Source: Streptomyces sp. H27-H5
GTDB taxonomy: Bacteria; Actinomycetota; Actinomycetes; Streptomycetales; Streptomycetaceae
DNA length: 42,833 nt
Reading direction: 5' to 3'
Assembly: GCF_026627505.1 (NCBI RefSeq)
Contig: NZ_JAPNLK010000072.1
Coordinates: 1 to 42,833 of the forward strand
The notes below the pieces were generated by a model. The model saw only the letters and a program-made list of their open reading frames with translations. It made no database searches and was not told where the DNA came from. The number at the start of each line of letters is the position of its first letter. Position 1 is the stretch's first letter. The position numbers and the translations under genes were made by a program. Of this stretch, positions 23,498 to 32,280 are shown piece after piece.

Positions 23498-23523
23498 GGC
23501 CGGGGCCGAAAGGAGCCCCGGCC
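23498..23523 (+). terminator. Terminator after glucanase gene
   Basis: Perfect 9-bp stem GGCCGGGGC / GCCCCGGCC with an 8-base loop, 21 bases after the stop codon. Confidence 0.7.
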
Positions 23524-23561
23524 TTCCGCCACACCCCCGGCGACAGTGCGACAGTGAAACC

Positions 23562-24260
23562 ATGACTCACGACGCCACACCCCAGCCGTACGGAACCCCC
23601 GAGGTACCCCGCGTCGCCGTCTGCGGCGAAGCCCGCATCGAAGTCGACCCCGAGATCGCCCGCATCGGCATCACCGTCAGCGCCCGCGGCACCGACCGCC
23701 GGTCCGCACTCGAAGACCTCACCCGCCGCAACACCGCCGTCCTCGACCTCATCAAGGGCTACGGCGACCCCGTCGAGAAACTCGAAACCGGCACCTTCTC
23801 CATCACCCCCGAACTGACCCGCCACGGCCGCGGCGAACGCATCCGCGCCTACCACGGACGCGTCACCATCACGGCCGAACTCAACGACTTCACCACCCTC
23901 GGCGAACTCACCACCCGCCTCGCCGACCTCGAACTCACCAGCGTCGACGGCCCCTGGTGGGCCCTGCGCCCCACCTCGCCCGCCCACGGCCAGGCCCGCC
24001 GCCAAGCCGTGCTCGAAGCCGTCCAGCGCGCCCGCGAATACGCCGAGGCCCTCGGCGCCAACCTCTCCGCGCTCGTCGAACTCGCCGACCTCGGCGCCGA
24101 GAACGCCTCGCCCTACCCGCAGGCCGGCGGCGGCATGCGCACCATGGCCTTCAGCGCCGCCGAGGACGCCGCCGCCCCGCCCCTGGACCTCGAACCCCAG
24201 CGCCAGACCGTGTACGCCCAGGTCAACGCCCGTTTCACCATGACCCCGCCGCAGCTCTGA
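23562..24260 (+). CDS. SIMPL-domain (DUF541) protein
   Basis: 232 residues. Family features include VAVCGEARIEVDPEIARIGITVSARG near the N-terminus, a central YHGRVTITAEL strand and the C-terminal AR...EYAEALGA helix. DUF541/SIMPL proteins (E. coli YggE-like) are linked to oxidative stress or signalling, but the biochemical activity is not established. Unlike YggE this copy has no signal peptide, so it is probably cytoplasmic. It stands alone between the glucanase terminator and a strong hairpin before pyk. The start ATG 23562 has no strong ribosome-binding site (GACAGTGAAACC). Confidence 0.88.
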   Translation: MTHDATPQPYGTPEVPRVAVCGEARIEVDPEIARIGITVSARGTDRRSALEDLTRRNTAVLDLIKGYGDPVEKLETGTFSITPELTRHGRGERIRAYHGRVTITAELNDFTTLGELTTRLADLELTSVDGPWWALRPTSPAHGQARRQAVLEAVQRAREYAEALGANLSALVELADLGAENASPYPQAGGGMRTMAFSAAEDAAAPPLDLEPQRQTVYAQVNARFTMTPPQL

Positions 24261-24409
24261 ACGACGCATCACCCGACCGCGCCACCCGACGGGGAAGGGC
24301 GCCCGCCCCGACCCCCGCGGCGTCAAGGACGGGAGGGCCGGACTCGGCCACCGAATCGGTGAACGAGCCCCCACCCGAGGGCCGGGAAAACCCCCACGAA
24401 CGGTGCTTC

Positions 24410-24433
24410 GGGGGTGCTCATCAGAGCACCCCC
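24410..24433. terminator. Terminator before pyk
   Basis: Perfect 10-bp stem GGGGGTGCTC / GAGCACCCCC with loop ATCA. It closes the SIMPL-domain transcript and insulates the pyk promoter. Confidence 0.7.
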
Positions 24434-24451
24434 ACGCACATTCAAGTAATG

Positions 24452-24480
24452 TCAACAAGCTTTCGCCCAAAGGTTGTTGA
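24452..24480. promoter_or_regulatory. 29-bp dyad upstream of pyk
   Basis: TCAACAAGCTTT-CGCCC-AAAGGTTGTTGA: 12-base arms with 11 matching, in an AT-rich patch 54 bases before the pyk start. The size and symmetry suit a dimeric regulator. A second, smaller dyad CCTAC-TGCCTG-GTAGG lies at 24502-24517. Confidence 0.5.
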
Positions 24481-24521
24481 GTGGACACCAGGAACCAATT
24501 TCCTACTGCCTGGTAGGGGCA

Positions 24522-24527
24522 TACGCT
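24522..24527 (+). promoter_or_regulatory. -10 box suggesting a leaderless pyk mRNA
   Basis: TACGCT ends 6 bases before the ATG at 24534. A start site about 7 bases downstream would fall on or next to the start codon, and no ribosome-binding site is present between them. Confidence 0.45.
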
Positions 24528-24533
24528 CGACTC

Positions 24534-25961
<1,428 letters not shown>

Positions 25962-26001
25962 CCCGACCCCGGACCAGGCCACCGCACCACGCACGCACCG
26001 C

Positions 26002-26027
26002 ACCGCGTCGGGCCCGCCCGACGCGGT
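26002..26027. terminator. Terminator between pyk and the LAGLIDADG gene
   Basis: Perfect 12-bp inverted repeat ACCGCGTCGGGC / GCCCGACGCGGT with a 2-base centre, placed between convergent stop codons. Confidence 0.75.
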
Positions 26028-26032
26028 CATCG

Positions 26033-26794
26033 CTAGTGCTTCGGCCCGATGGGCGCGTCCATCAACGCGACGGACTCCCTCCGGGCGACGGACACGTTGA
26101 ACGGATCACCGCCCCGCGCCAGCACCGTCCACCGGACACCGACCCTGGTCATCGTGTCGGTACAGAGGCGCCGGATGTCGTCCGAGGTGTTGGTGAAGAA
26201 GTACCGCGGATACTCGTACCGCTTGGACACCCCACCCACGATCCGAGTCGTCCAGTTGGTGATCCGACACCCGTCGGAGTGGATCAGCCCCCGCAGGAAC
26301 TCCCAGGGACGCGCGTCCACGATCTCCCGCTGCCAGTCTTCGAGCACGATCGGCCGCTCGTGCTTCCTCCCGGGCCCGTGCTGGGGGAACAGGCAGGTCC
26401 AATGGTGTCCGTAAGCGGTCACGGCCACGCAGCCCTGCTTCTGTTGCACGGAGACCGTGTCGCCCGGCCGGACCGCCGTGATCGCGACCCGGCAGTGCTC
26501 GATGAGACCCGGCCACGCGTCCGCGCACGCTATCCGGAGGTACTGCCCGCCGCGGGGGTGGGGGCTGATGCATCCGTCGCCGAGGTAGAGGCCGAGCAGG
26601 TACGCGTACGCCGCCTGGTCGGCAGGCCCTTGGCAGGGCGTGGCGTGGTGCAGGAGTCGGGGACGGGGCTCCGGTCGGGACTGCCAGGCGCGGATCGCGG
26701 ACCGGGAGATCCCGGTCTCCTTGCTGACGGAGTTCACGCTGCGGCCGCCGGTCACCAGGGCCAGGACGCGCATGCGCGTCGCGATGTCGTACAT
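26033..26794 (-). CDS. Helix-turn-helix / LAGLIDADG homing-endonuclease-like protein
   Basis: 253 residues. Residues about 8-38 form a homeodomain-like helix-turn-helix (VNSVSKETGISRSAIRAW). Two LAGLIDADG-like helices follow: YLLGLYLGDGC (65-75, Asp73) and FLRGLIHSDGC (167-176, Asp174). Each ends with the acidic residue that binds metal and cuts DNA in homing endonucleases. Spacing of about 100 residues fits a single-chain two-motif enzyme. It is free-standing: not inside an intron or intein. A tRNA gene lies 109 bases upstream on the same strand, but a strong hairpin separates them. It could be an active nuclease or a former one kept as a regulator. ATG 26794 is chosen because the longer frame runs back through the tRNA. 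Confidence 0.78.
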   Translation of the reverse strand: MYDIATRMRVLALVTGGRSVNSVSKETGISRSAIRAWQSRPEPRPRLLHHATPCQGPADQAAYAYLLGLYLGDGCISPHPRGGQYLRIACADAWPGLIEHCRVAITAVRPGDTVSVQQKQGCVAVTAYGHHWTCLFPQHGPGRKHERPIVLEDWQREIVDARPWEFLRGLIHSDGCRITNWTTRIVGGVSKRYEYPRYFFTNTSDDIRRLCTDTMTRVGVRWTVLARGGDPFNVSVARRESVALMDAPIGPKH

Positions 26795-26861
26795 GCGCCC
26801 GACCCTGCGGTGTTCTCCGGGCCCGACGGTGGAATCACGTCGGGCTTCGCCGGAAAGAGTG

Positions 26862-26888
26862 ATGGTCACGCGAAGATCGCGTGACCAT
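26862..26888 (-). terminator. Terminator of the tRNA gene
   Basis: Perfect 12-bp stem ATGGTCACGCGA / TCGCGTGACCAT around a 3-base loop, 15 bases after the tRNA 3' end on the minus strand, followed there by CACTCTTTCC. A second 8-bp hairpin (26821-26845) lies in the leader of the LAGLIDADG gene. Confidence 0.65.
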
Positions 26889-26903
26889 GGAATGCAAGCA
26901 AAG

Positions 26904-26978
26904 TGCCCCAGGTGGGATTCGAACCCACACTGTCCGCTGTTTGAGAGCGGCCTCTCTGACCAGTTGGAGTACTGGGGC
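26904..26978 (-). tRNA. tRNA gene, anticodon CAA (nominally Leu), class I architecture
   Basis: A 75-base cloverleaf on the minus strand. Acceptor GCCCCAG/CTGGGGC is perfect, discriminator A, no encoded CCA. Anticodon stem CCGCT/AGCGG encloses loop CTCAAAC, so the anticodon is CAA (reads UUG, Leu). The T-arm GTGGG/CCCAC with TTCGAAT is perfect. U8, A14, G18G19 and an A15-U48 pair are in place. The D-stem is only CTC/GAG with a 12-base loop. The variable loop is just 5 bases (ACAGT), although true tRNA-Leu is class II with a long variable arm. Annotation software would probably call it tRNA-Leu. Which amino acid it carries, if any, is open. Confidence 0.85.
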
Positions 26979-26990
26979 CTACGAAACAAA

Positions 26991-27004
26991 GGCTCCGAGG
27001 AGCC
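26991..27004 (-). promoter_or_regulatory. Hairpin with T-rich tail just before the tRNA
   Basis: GGCTCC-GA-GGAGCC, a perfect 6-bp dyad. Read on the minus strand it is followed by TTTGTTTCG and then, after a few bases, by the tRNA 5' end. It looks like a small intrinsic terminator, or a hairpin in the tRNA precursor leader. Confidence 0.4.
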
Positions 27005-27033
27005 CTGTGCGAGACCACCTTACCGCAGGTGGG

Positions 27034-27039
27034 TAGGCT
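27034..27039 (+). promoter_or_regulatory. Putative -10 element of pdtaR
   Basis: TAGGCT, 39 bases before the GTG start. No good -35 is visible. Confidence 0.3.
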
Positions 27040-27077
27040 CAGGGGAGCTTGTTATGCCCCGTATAGAGGAGCCCTCC

Positions 27078-27731
27078 GTGACCGCCGAGCACGAGTCGAC
27101 GCCCACGCCCGACGCCGACCAGTCGCACGTTCCGCCGCTGACGACGCGCGTCGTCATCGCCGAGGACGAGGCGCTCATCCGTCTCGACCTCAAGGAGATG
27201 CTCGAAGAGGAGGGGTACTGCGTCGTCGGCGAGGCCGGCGACGGCCAGGCCGCCGTGGAGCTGGCCCGCGAGCACCGCCCCGACCTGGTGATCCTCGACG
27301 TGAAGATGCCCGTGCTCGACGGGATCTCCGCGGCCGAGAAGATCGCCGAGGAGTCCATCGCCCCGGTCCTGATGCTGACCGCCTTCTCGCAGCGCGACCT
27401 GGTCGAGCGGGCCCGCGACGCGGGCGCCATGGCGTACCTGGTGAAGCCGTTCAGCAAGAGCGACGTCGTGCCGGCCATCGAGATGGCCGTGTCGCGCTTC
27501 GCGGAGCTGCGGGCGTTGGAGAAGGAGGTCGCGGACCTCTCGCTGCGGCTGGAGACCCGCAAGCTGGTGGACCGGGCGAAGAGCATCCTGCAGACCCAGT
27601 ACGGGCTGTCGGAGCCGGCCGCTTTCCGGTGGATCCAGAAGACCTCCATGGACCGTCGCATGTCGATGCAGCAGGTCGCCGAGGCGGTCATCGAGGACGC
27701 CGAGGAGAAGAAGAACGCCGCGAAGGGCTGA
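27078..27731 (+). CDS. pdtaR: PdtaR-like response regulator/antiterminator (ANTAR)
   Basis: 217 residues. After a charged N-terminal tail, the receiver domain (about 25-145) carries the acidic pocket EDE, phospho-acceptor Asp74 in VILDVKMPVLDG, and Lys in YLVKPFSK. A short coiled coil (LEKEVADLSLRLETRK) leads to the ANTAR RNA-binding domain (about 160-212) with AKSILQ...Y, S.PAAFRWIQKTSMDRRMSM and VAEAVI. ANTAR proteins bind paired hexaloop hairpins in mRNA leaders and prevent termination or block translation. The usual partner kinase PdtaS is not in this window. The GTG at 27078 is chosen for GAGGAG at 27066-27071; an ATG at 27054 is in frame but lacks a ribosome-binding site. It ends at a 21-bp terminator stem. 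Confidence 0.93.
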   Translation: MTAEHESTPTPDADQSHVPPLTTRVVIAEDEALIRLDLKEMLEEEGYCVVGEAGDGQAAVELAREHRPDLVILDVKMPVLDGISAAEKIAEESIAPVLMLTAFSQRDLVERARDAGAMAYLVKPFSKSDVVPAIEMAVSRFAELRALEKEVADLSLRLETRKLVDRAKSILQTQYGLSEPAAFRWIQKTSMDRRMSMQQVAEAVIEDAEEKKNAAKG

Positions 27732-27741
27732 GGGCCCGGGT

Positions 27742-27786
27742 ACGCGTGAGGCCCGCCACCGGGATCCGGTGGCGGGCCTCACGCGT
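27742..27786. terminator. Strong bidirectional terminator between pdtaR and livF
   Basis: Perfect 21-bp stem (27742-27762 with 27766-27786; ends ACGCGTGAGG / CCTCACGCGT) and a 3-base loop GAT, between convergent genes. Confidence 0.88.
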
Positions 27787-27798
27787 GTGGTGCGGGGA

Positions 27799-28511
27799 TC
27801 AGTCCTCGCCGAGGTACGCCTTGCGGACGTCCTCGTTGACGAGCAGTTCACGGCCGGGTCCGGAGAGGACGACCTTGCCGATCTCCATCACGTGGCCCTT
27901 GTCGGCGAGGGAGAGCGCCGCCTGGGCGTTCTGCTCGACGAGCAGGATGGTGGTGCCCTGTGACTTGAGCTCGGCGATGGTGGCCATGATCTTCTGCATC
28001 ATGATCGGGGAGAGGCCCATGGAGGGCTCGTCGAGCATGAGCAGCTTCGGGCGGGACATGAGCGCGCGGCCCATGGCGAGCATCTGCTGCTCGCCGCCCG
28101 AGAGGGTGCCGGCGGCCTGCTTGCGACGTTCGCCCAGGATGGGGAAGAGGTCGTAGGCGCGCTGGACGTCCTGCTGGATGCCTTCCTTGTCCTTGCGGAG
28201 GAAGGCGCCGAGGAGGAGGTTGTCCTCGATGGTCATGCGCGGGAAGATGTGCCGCCCCTCGGGGGAGTGGGCGAGTCCGAGCGCGACGATGTCGTGCGCG
28301 GGGATCTTCTTGAGCGACTTGCCCTGGAACTTGATCTGGCCGCCGCGCGGTTTGATCAGGCCGGACAGGGTGCGCAGGGTGGTGGTCTTGCCGGCGCCGT
28401 TGGTGCCGATGAGGGTGACGATCTGGCCGGCGTCGACGCTGAACGAGATGCCCTTGACGGCTTCGATCTTGCCGTAGGCGACGCGGAGGTCCTCGACCTC
28501 CAGGAGTGCGG

Positions 28512-28515
<4 letters not shown>
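27799..28515 (-). CDS. livF: Branched-chain amino acid ABC transporter ATP-binding protein LivF
   Basis: 238 residues, one of the two ATPases of a Leu/Ile/Val (HAAT-family) importer. Walker A GTNGAGKTTT, signature LSGGEQQ, Walker B LLMLDEPSMGLSP and switch-His region LLVEQNA are intact. The short length and the GRHIFPRMTIEDNL stretch are typical of LivF rather than LivG. It starts with GTG, and its GTGA overlaps the livG stop, so it is translationally coupled. Last gene of the leftward livK-H-M-G-F operon. The substrate range of such systems includes other amino acids and some urea or amide compounds, so leucine is not certain. Confidence 0.94.
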
Positions 28516-29405
<890 letters not shown>

Positions 29406-29408
29406 GGG

Positions 29409-31229
29409 TCAGACCCCTGCCTTACCGAGGACTGTGGGCGCTTCGAGCGAGTCGTGGAGTTCGAGCTGGTTGCGCTTGTTGGGGATGAGGCCCTCGGGGC
29501 GCAGGCGCATCAGGACGATGAGTGCGACACCGAAGACGAGGAGCTGGTACTCGCCCAGGAACTGGAGCTTGTTGGGGATCAGGAAGAGCAGTGATCCGCC
29601 GACGAGGGGTCCGGAGATGGTGCCCATGCCGCCGAGGACTACCGCGGCGAGCAGGAACGCGGAGTTCGGGGGCACGGCGTTGGCGAAGGTGTACTGGTCG
29701 GGGGTGACCGTGTACTGGACGTGGGCCTGGACGGCTCCGGCGAGGCCGGCGAGGGTGGCGCCGAGGGCGAAGGCGATGAGCTTGACGCGGAAGCCGTTGA
29801 TGCCCATGGCTTCGGCGGCGGTCTCGTCCTCGCGGATGGCGACCCAGGCGCGGCCGATGCGGGATTCGGCGCTGCGGCGGAAGACCAGGACCACGATCAG
29901 GGTGATGAGCAGCATCAGCAGGAAGTAGTTCGCGAACCTGCCGATGGTGAATCCGGCGATGGTGTGTGCCGCGCCGAAGTCGAACCCGAAGAGGTTGATG
30001 TTCGGGATGTTGGCGATGCCGTTGGGCCCGTTGGTGATGTCGGGGCCGGAGACACCGTCGAGGTTGTTCATGGAGATGCGGAAGATCTCACCGAAGCCGA
30101 GGGTGACGATGGCGAGGTAGTCGCCGCGCAGGCGCAGCGTGGGGGCGCCGATGAGGACACCGAAGATCATCGATGCGACGGCGCCGGCGAGGAGCGCGGC
30201 CCAGAAGGGGAAGTGCACTCCGAAGGGGGAGTTGGGCGAGCCGGAGACCAGGGCGGCGGTGTAGGCGCCGACGCCGAGGAAGGCGACGTATCCCAGGTCG
30301 AGGAGGCCGGTGAGGCCGACCACGATGTTCAGGCCGAGTGCGACGGTGGCGAAGATCAGGATGTTGACGCCGAGGTTCGCGTACTGGTCGTCGGTCTGGG
30401 TGAGGGGGAAGGCTGCCGCGGCGGCGAAGGCGCCGACGAGGGCGACGTTGCGGTGCCGGGCGGTGAGGGTGCTCAGCCGGGCCATGAGGCCGGCCTTGTT
30501 GATCGCGGCGGCGCCGAATCCGGCCGTGATCAGGAAGCCGACGAAGAGTTCCTGGTACGGGGTGGTGATGCCGTAGGTGAACACGAAGAGGGCGAGGCCG
30601 AGGACGGCGGCGATGAGGAGGATCTCGACCCAGGCGGGGAGCACGCGGGCCGGCTTGACGGGGCCGGAGACGAAGGCGGCCTTGAAGGTCGTCCAGCGGT
30701 TTCCGGCGTTGTGCTTGAACTTGTCCCAGTCGCCGTCGTCCGGGTCGGGGCCTTCGAGGGTGGGGCGCTCGAAGGGGAGCGCGAAGGCTCCGATGACCGC
30801 GGCGAGGCTGGCGAGGGCGGCGATGCCCGCGCCGGGTTCGAGGTCGACGAGTGCGCCGAGCTCGACCACGATCGCGATGGCGGTGTACCAGGTGGTGACG
30901 AAGGCGGCGAGGGCGGCGAGTTTGATGGCCGCGTCGGTGCCTGCGGGGGCGATCCAGCCCAGGCCCTTGACCCCGTAGGAGGCGAGGGCGAAGAGCGTGG
31001 TGAGGGCGCCGCCGATGAGGACGAGCCACTGCATGCCGCCGGGGTAGCCGTAGACGGTGAGGTCTCCGGGGAAGGCGGCGGTCCAGGTCCAGGCGAGGAA
31101 GGCGGAGACGACGGTGAGGGCGCCGCCGGCGGTGGCGAGGGCGCGGCCCGTCTTCTCGGAGAGGGGGATGAAGCCCTTGTTCTGCGGTGCGGTGGTCGGC
31201 GTCGCGGTTTCCGCGGTGATGGTCGTCAT
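29409..31229 (-). CDS. livM: Branched-chain amino acid ABC transporter permease LivM, N-terminally extended
   Basis: 606 residues, about twice the roughly 300 residues of the conserved LivM core. The core occupies the C-terminal half (ILIFATVALGLNIVVGLTGLLDLGYVAFLGVGAY, TLRLRGDYLAIVTLGFGEI, and the cytoplasmic loop SRIGRAWVAIREDETAAEAMGIN that contacts the ATPase). The N-terminal half adds about four hydrophobic segments, a hydrophilic loop (DPDDGDWDKFKHNAGNRW) and two or three more membrane segments. I do not know the job of this extension; long LivM proteins occur in other actinobacteria. ATG 31229 is preferred for AGGG about 10 bases upstream. A GTG at 31238 overlapping the livH stop (GTGA) is an equal rival and would add 3 residues. 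Confidence 0.92.
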   Translation of the reverse strand: MTTITAETATPTTAPQNKGFIPLSEKTGRALATAGGALTVVSAFLAWTWTAAFPGDLTVYGYPGGMQWLVLIGGALTTLFALASYGVKGLGWIAPAGTDAAIKLAALAAFVTTWYTAIAIVVELGALVDLEPGAGIAALASLAAVIGAFALPFERPTLEGPDPDDGDWDKFKHNAGNRWTTFKAAFVSGPVKPARVLPAWVEILLIAAVLGLALFVFTYGITTPYQELFVGFLITAGFGAAAINKAGLMARLSTLTARHRNVALVGAFAAAAAFPLTQTDDQYANLGVNILIFATVALGLNIVVGLTGLLDLGYVAFLGVGAYTAALVSGSPNSPFGVHFPFWAALLAGAVASMIFGVLIGAPTLRLRGDYLAIVTLGFGEIFRISMNNLDGVSGPDITNGPNGIANIPNINLFGFDFGAAHTIAGFTIGRFANYFLLMLLITLIVVLVFRRSAESRIGRAWVAIREDETAAEAMGINGFRVKLIAFALGATLAGLAGAVQAHVQYTVTPDQYTFANAVPPNSAFLLAAVVLGGMGTISGPLVGGSLLFLIPNKLQFLGEYQLLVFGVALIVLMRLRPEGLIPNKRNQLELHDSLEAPTVLGKAGV

Positions 31230-31234
31230 GGTTG

Positions 31235-32164
31235 TCACACCCTGTCCGCCACGCGCTGGCCCAGCAGGCCTTGCGGCCGGAAGAGGAGCACGAGGATGAG
31301 AAGTACGAACGCCCAGGTGTTGCCCCAGGACTGGCCACCGAGCTGTTCGAAGCCGGGGATGTCGGCGACGTAGGCGGTGGTCAGGGTTTCGGCGAGACCG
31401 AGGACGAGACCGCCGACCATGGCGCCGTAGATGTTGCCGATGCCGCCGAGGACGGCCGCGGTGAAGGCCTTGAGGCCGAGCAGGAAGCCCATCTTGAACT
31501 GGACTTCGCCGTACTTGAGGCCGTAGGCGACTGCTCCGACGGCGGCGAAGACTGCTCCGAGGGCGAACGCGGTGGTGATGATGCGGTCCGTGTTGATGCC
31601 CATGAGCTTGGCGGTGTCGGGGTCCTGGGCCGTCGCCTGCATGCCGCGGCCGGTACGGGTCTTCTTGACGAAGAAGCCGAGGAAGGCCATGGAGACGGGG
31701 GCCGCGATCATCAGGAAGACGTCACCGGTCTGGATGGTGATGCTGCCGAGGTGGAAGGGGCCGCCGGGGATCTCGGGGAAGACCAGGGAGCTCGTGGCGC
31801 CGGGGAACCAGGCCCATACCGCCTGCTGGAGGGCGATGGAGAGGCCGATGGCGGTGATGAGGGGGGCGAGGCGGGGTGCGCTGCGCAGGGGTCGGTACGC
31901 GAAGCGTTCCGCCGCGACGGCGATGGTGGTGGCCACGAAGACCGCGCCTATGAGCATGAGGGGCAGGGCGACCCACATGGTGGTGCCGGTGGGGAGCATC
32001 AGCCAGACCGTGAGGGCTCCGAACCCACCGGTCATGAAGATCTCGCCGTGGGCGAAGTTGATGAGCTGGACAATGCCATAGACCATCGTGTAGCCGATGG
32101 CGACGAGCCCGTACATGGATCCCAGTAGCAGGCCGTTGACCAGCTGTTGCGGCAGTTCGTGCAC
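31235..32164 (-). CDS. livH: Branched-chain amino acid ABC transporter permease LivH
   Basis: 309 residues with about eight membrane segments. Family features are NGLLLGSMYGLVAIGYTMVYGIVQLINFAHGEIFM at the N-terminus, GMQATAQDPDTAKLMGINTDRII (the EAA-like ATPase contact loop) and GNIYGAMVGGLVLGLAE near the end. With LivM it forms the membrane channel. The GTG at 32164 is the start (AGGACC upstream). The gene lies 116 bases after livK, and a strong hairpin in that gap probably lowers permease expression relative to the binding protein. Confidence 0.94.
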   Translation of the reverse strand: MHELPQQLVNGLLLGSMYGLVAIGYTMVYGIVQLINFAHGEIFMTGGFGALTVWLMLPTGTTMWVALPLMLIGAVFVATTIAVAAERFAYRPLRSAPRLAPLITAIGLSIALQQAVWAWFPGATSSLVFPEIPGGPFHLGSITIQTGDVFLMIAAPVSMAFLGFFVKKTRTGRGMQATAQDPDTAKLMGINTDRIITTAFALGAVFAAVGAVAYGLKYGEVQFKMGFLLGLKAFTAAVLGGIGNIYGAMVGGLVLGLAETLTTAYVADIPGFEQLGGQSWGNTWAFVLLILVLLFRPQGLLGQRVADRV

Positions 32165-32198
32165 CGCAGGTCCTCCGAGTCTTTCGACGGATGTGACA

Positions 32199-32232
32199 CC
32201 GCGCGGGGCGCTATGGTGCGCGCCCCGCGCGG
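32199..32232 (-). terminator. Intercistronic hairpin between livK and livH
   Basis: Perfect 13-bp stem CCGCGCGGGGCGC / GCGCCCCGCGCGG with an 8-base loop. On the minus strand it follows livK and precedes livH. It could act as a leaky terminator or protect the livK mRNA 3' end. Confidence 0.6.
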
Positions 32233-32280
32233 CAGAGATGGTGTGCCGGCAGGCTGGTGATCAGAGGCCGGCGGGTGGGA

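Noticed and set aside
20121..24260. Genomic island signs near the 156-bp element
   Set aside because: No integrase, transposase or direct repeats, and codon use of the flanking genes looks native.
26795..26989. N-terminal extension of the LAGLIDADG protein
   Set aside because: The extra residues are a reading of the tRNA gene and its terminator. The HTH domain begins just after ATG 26794.
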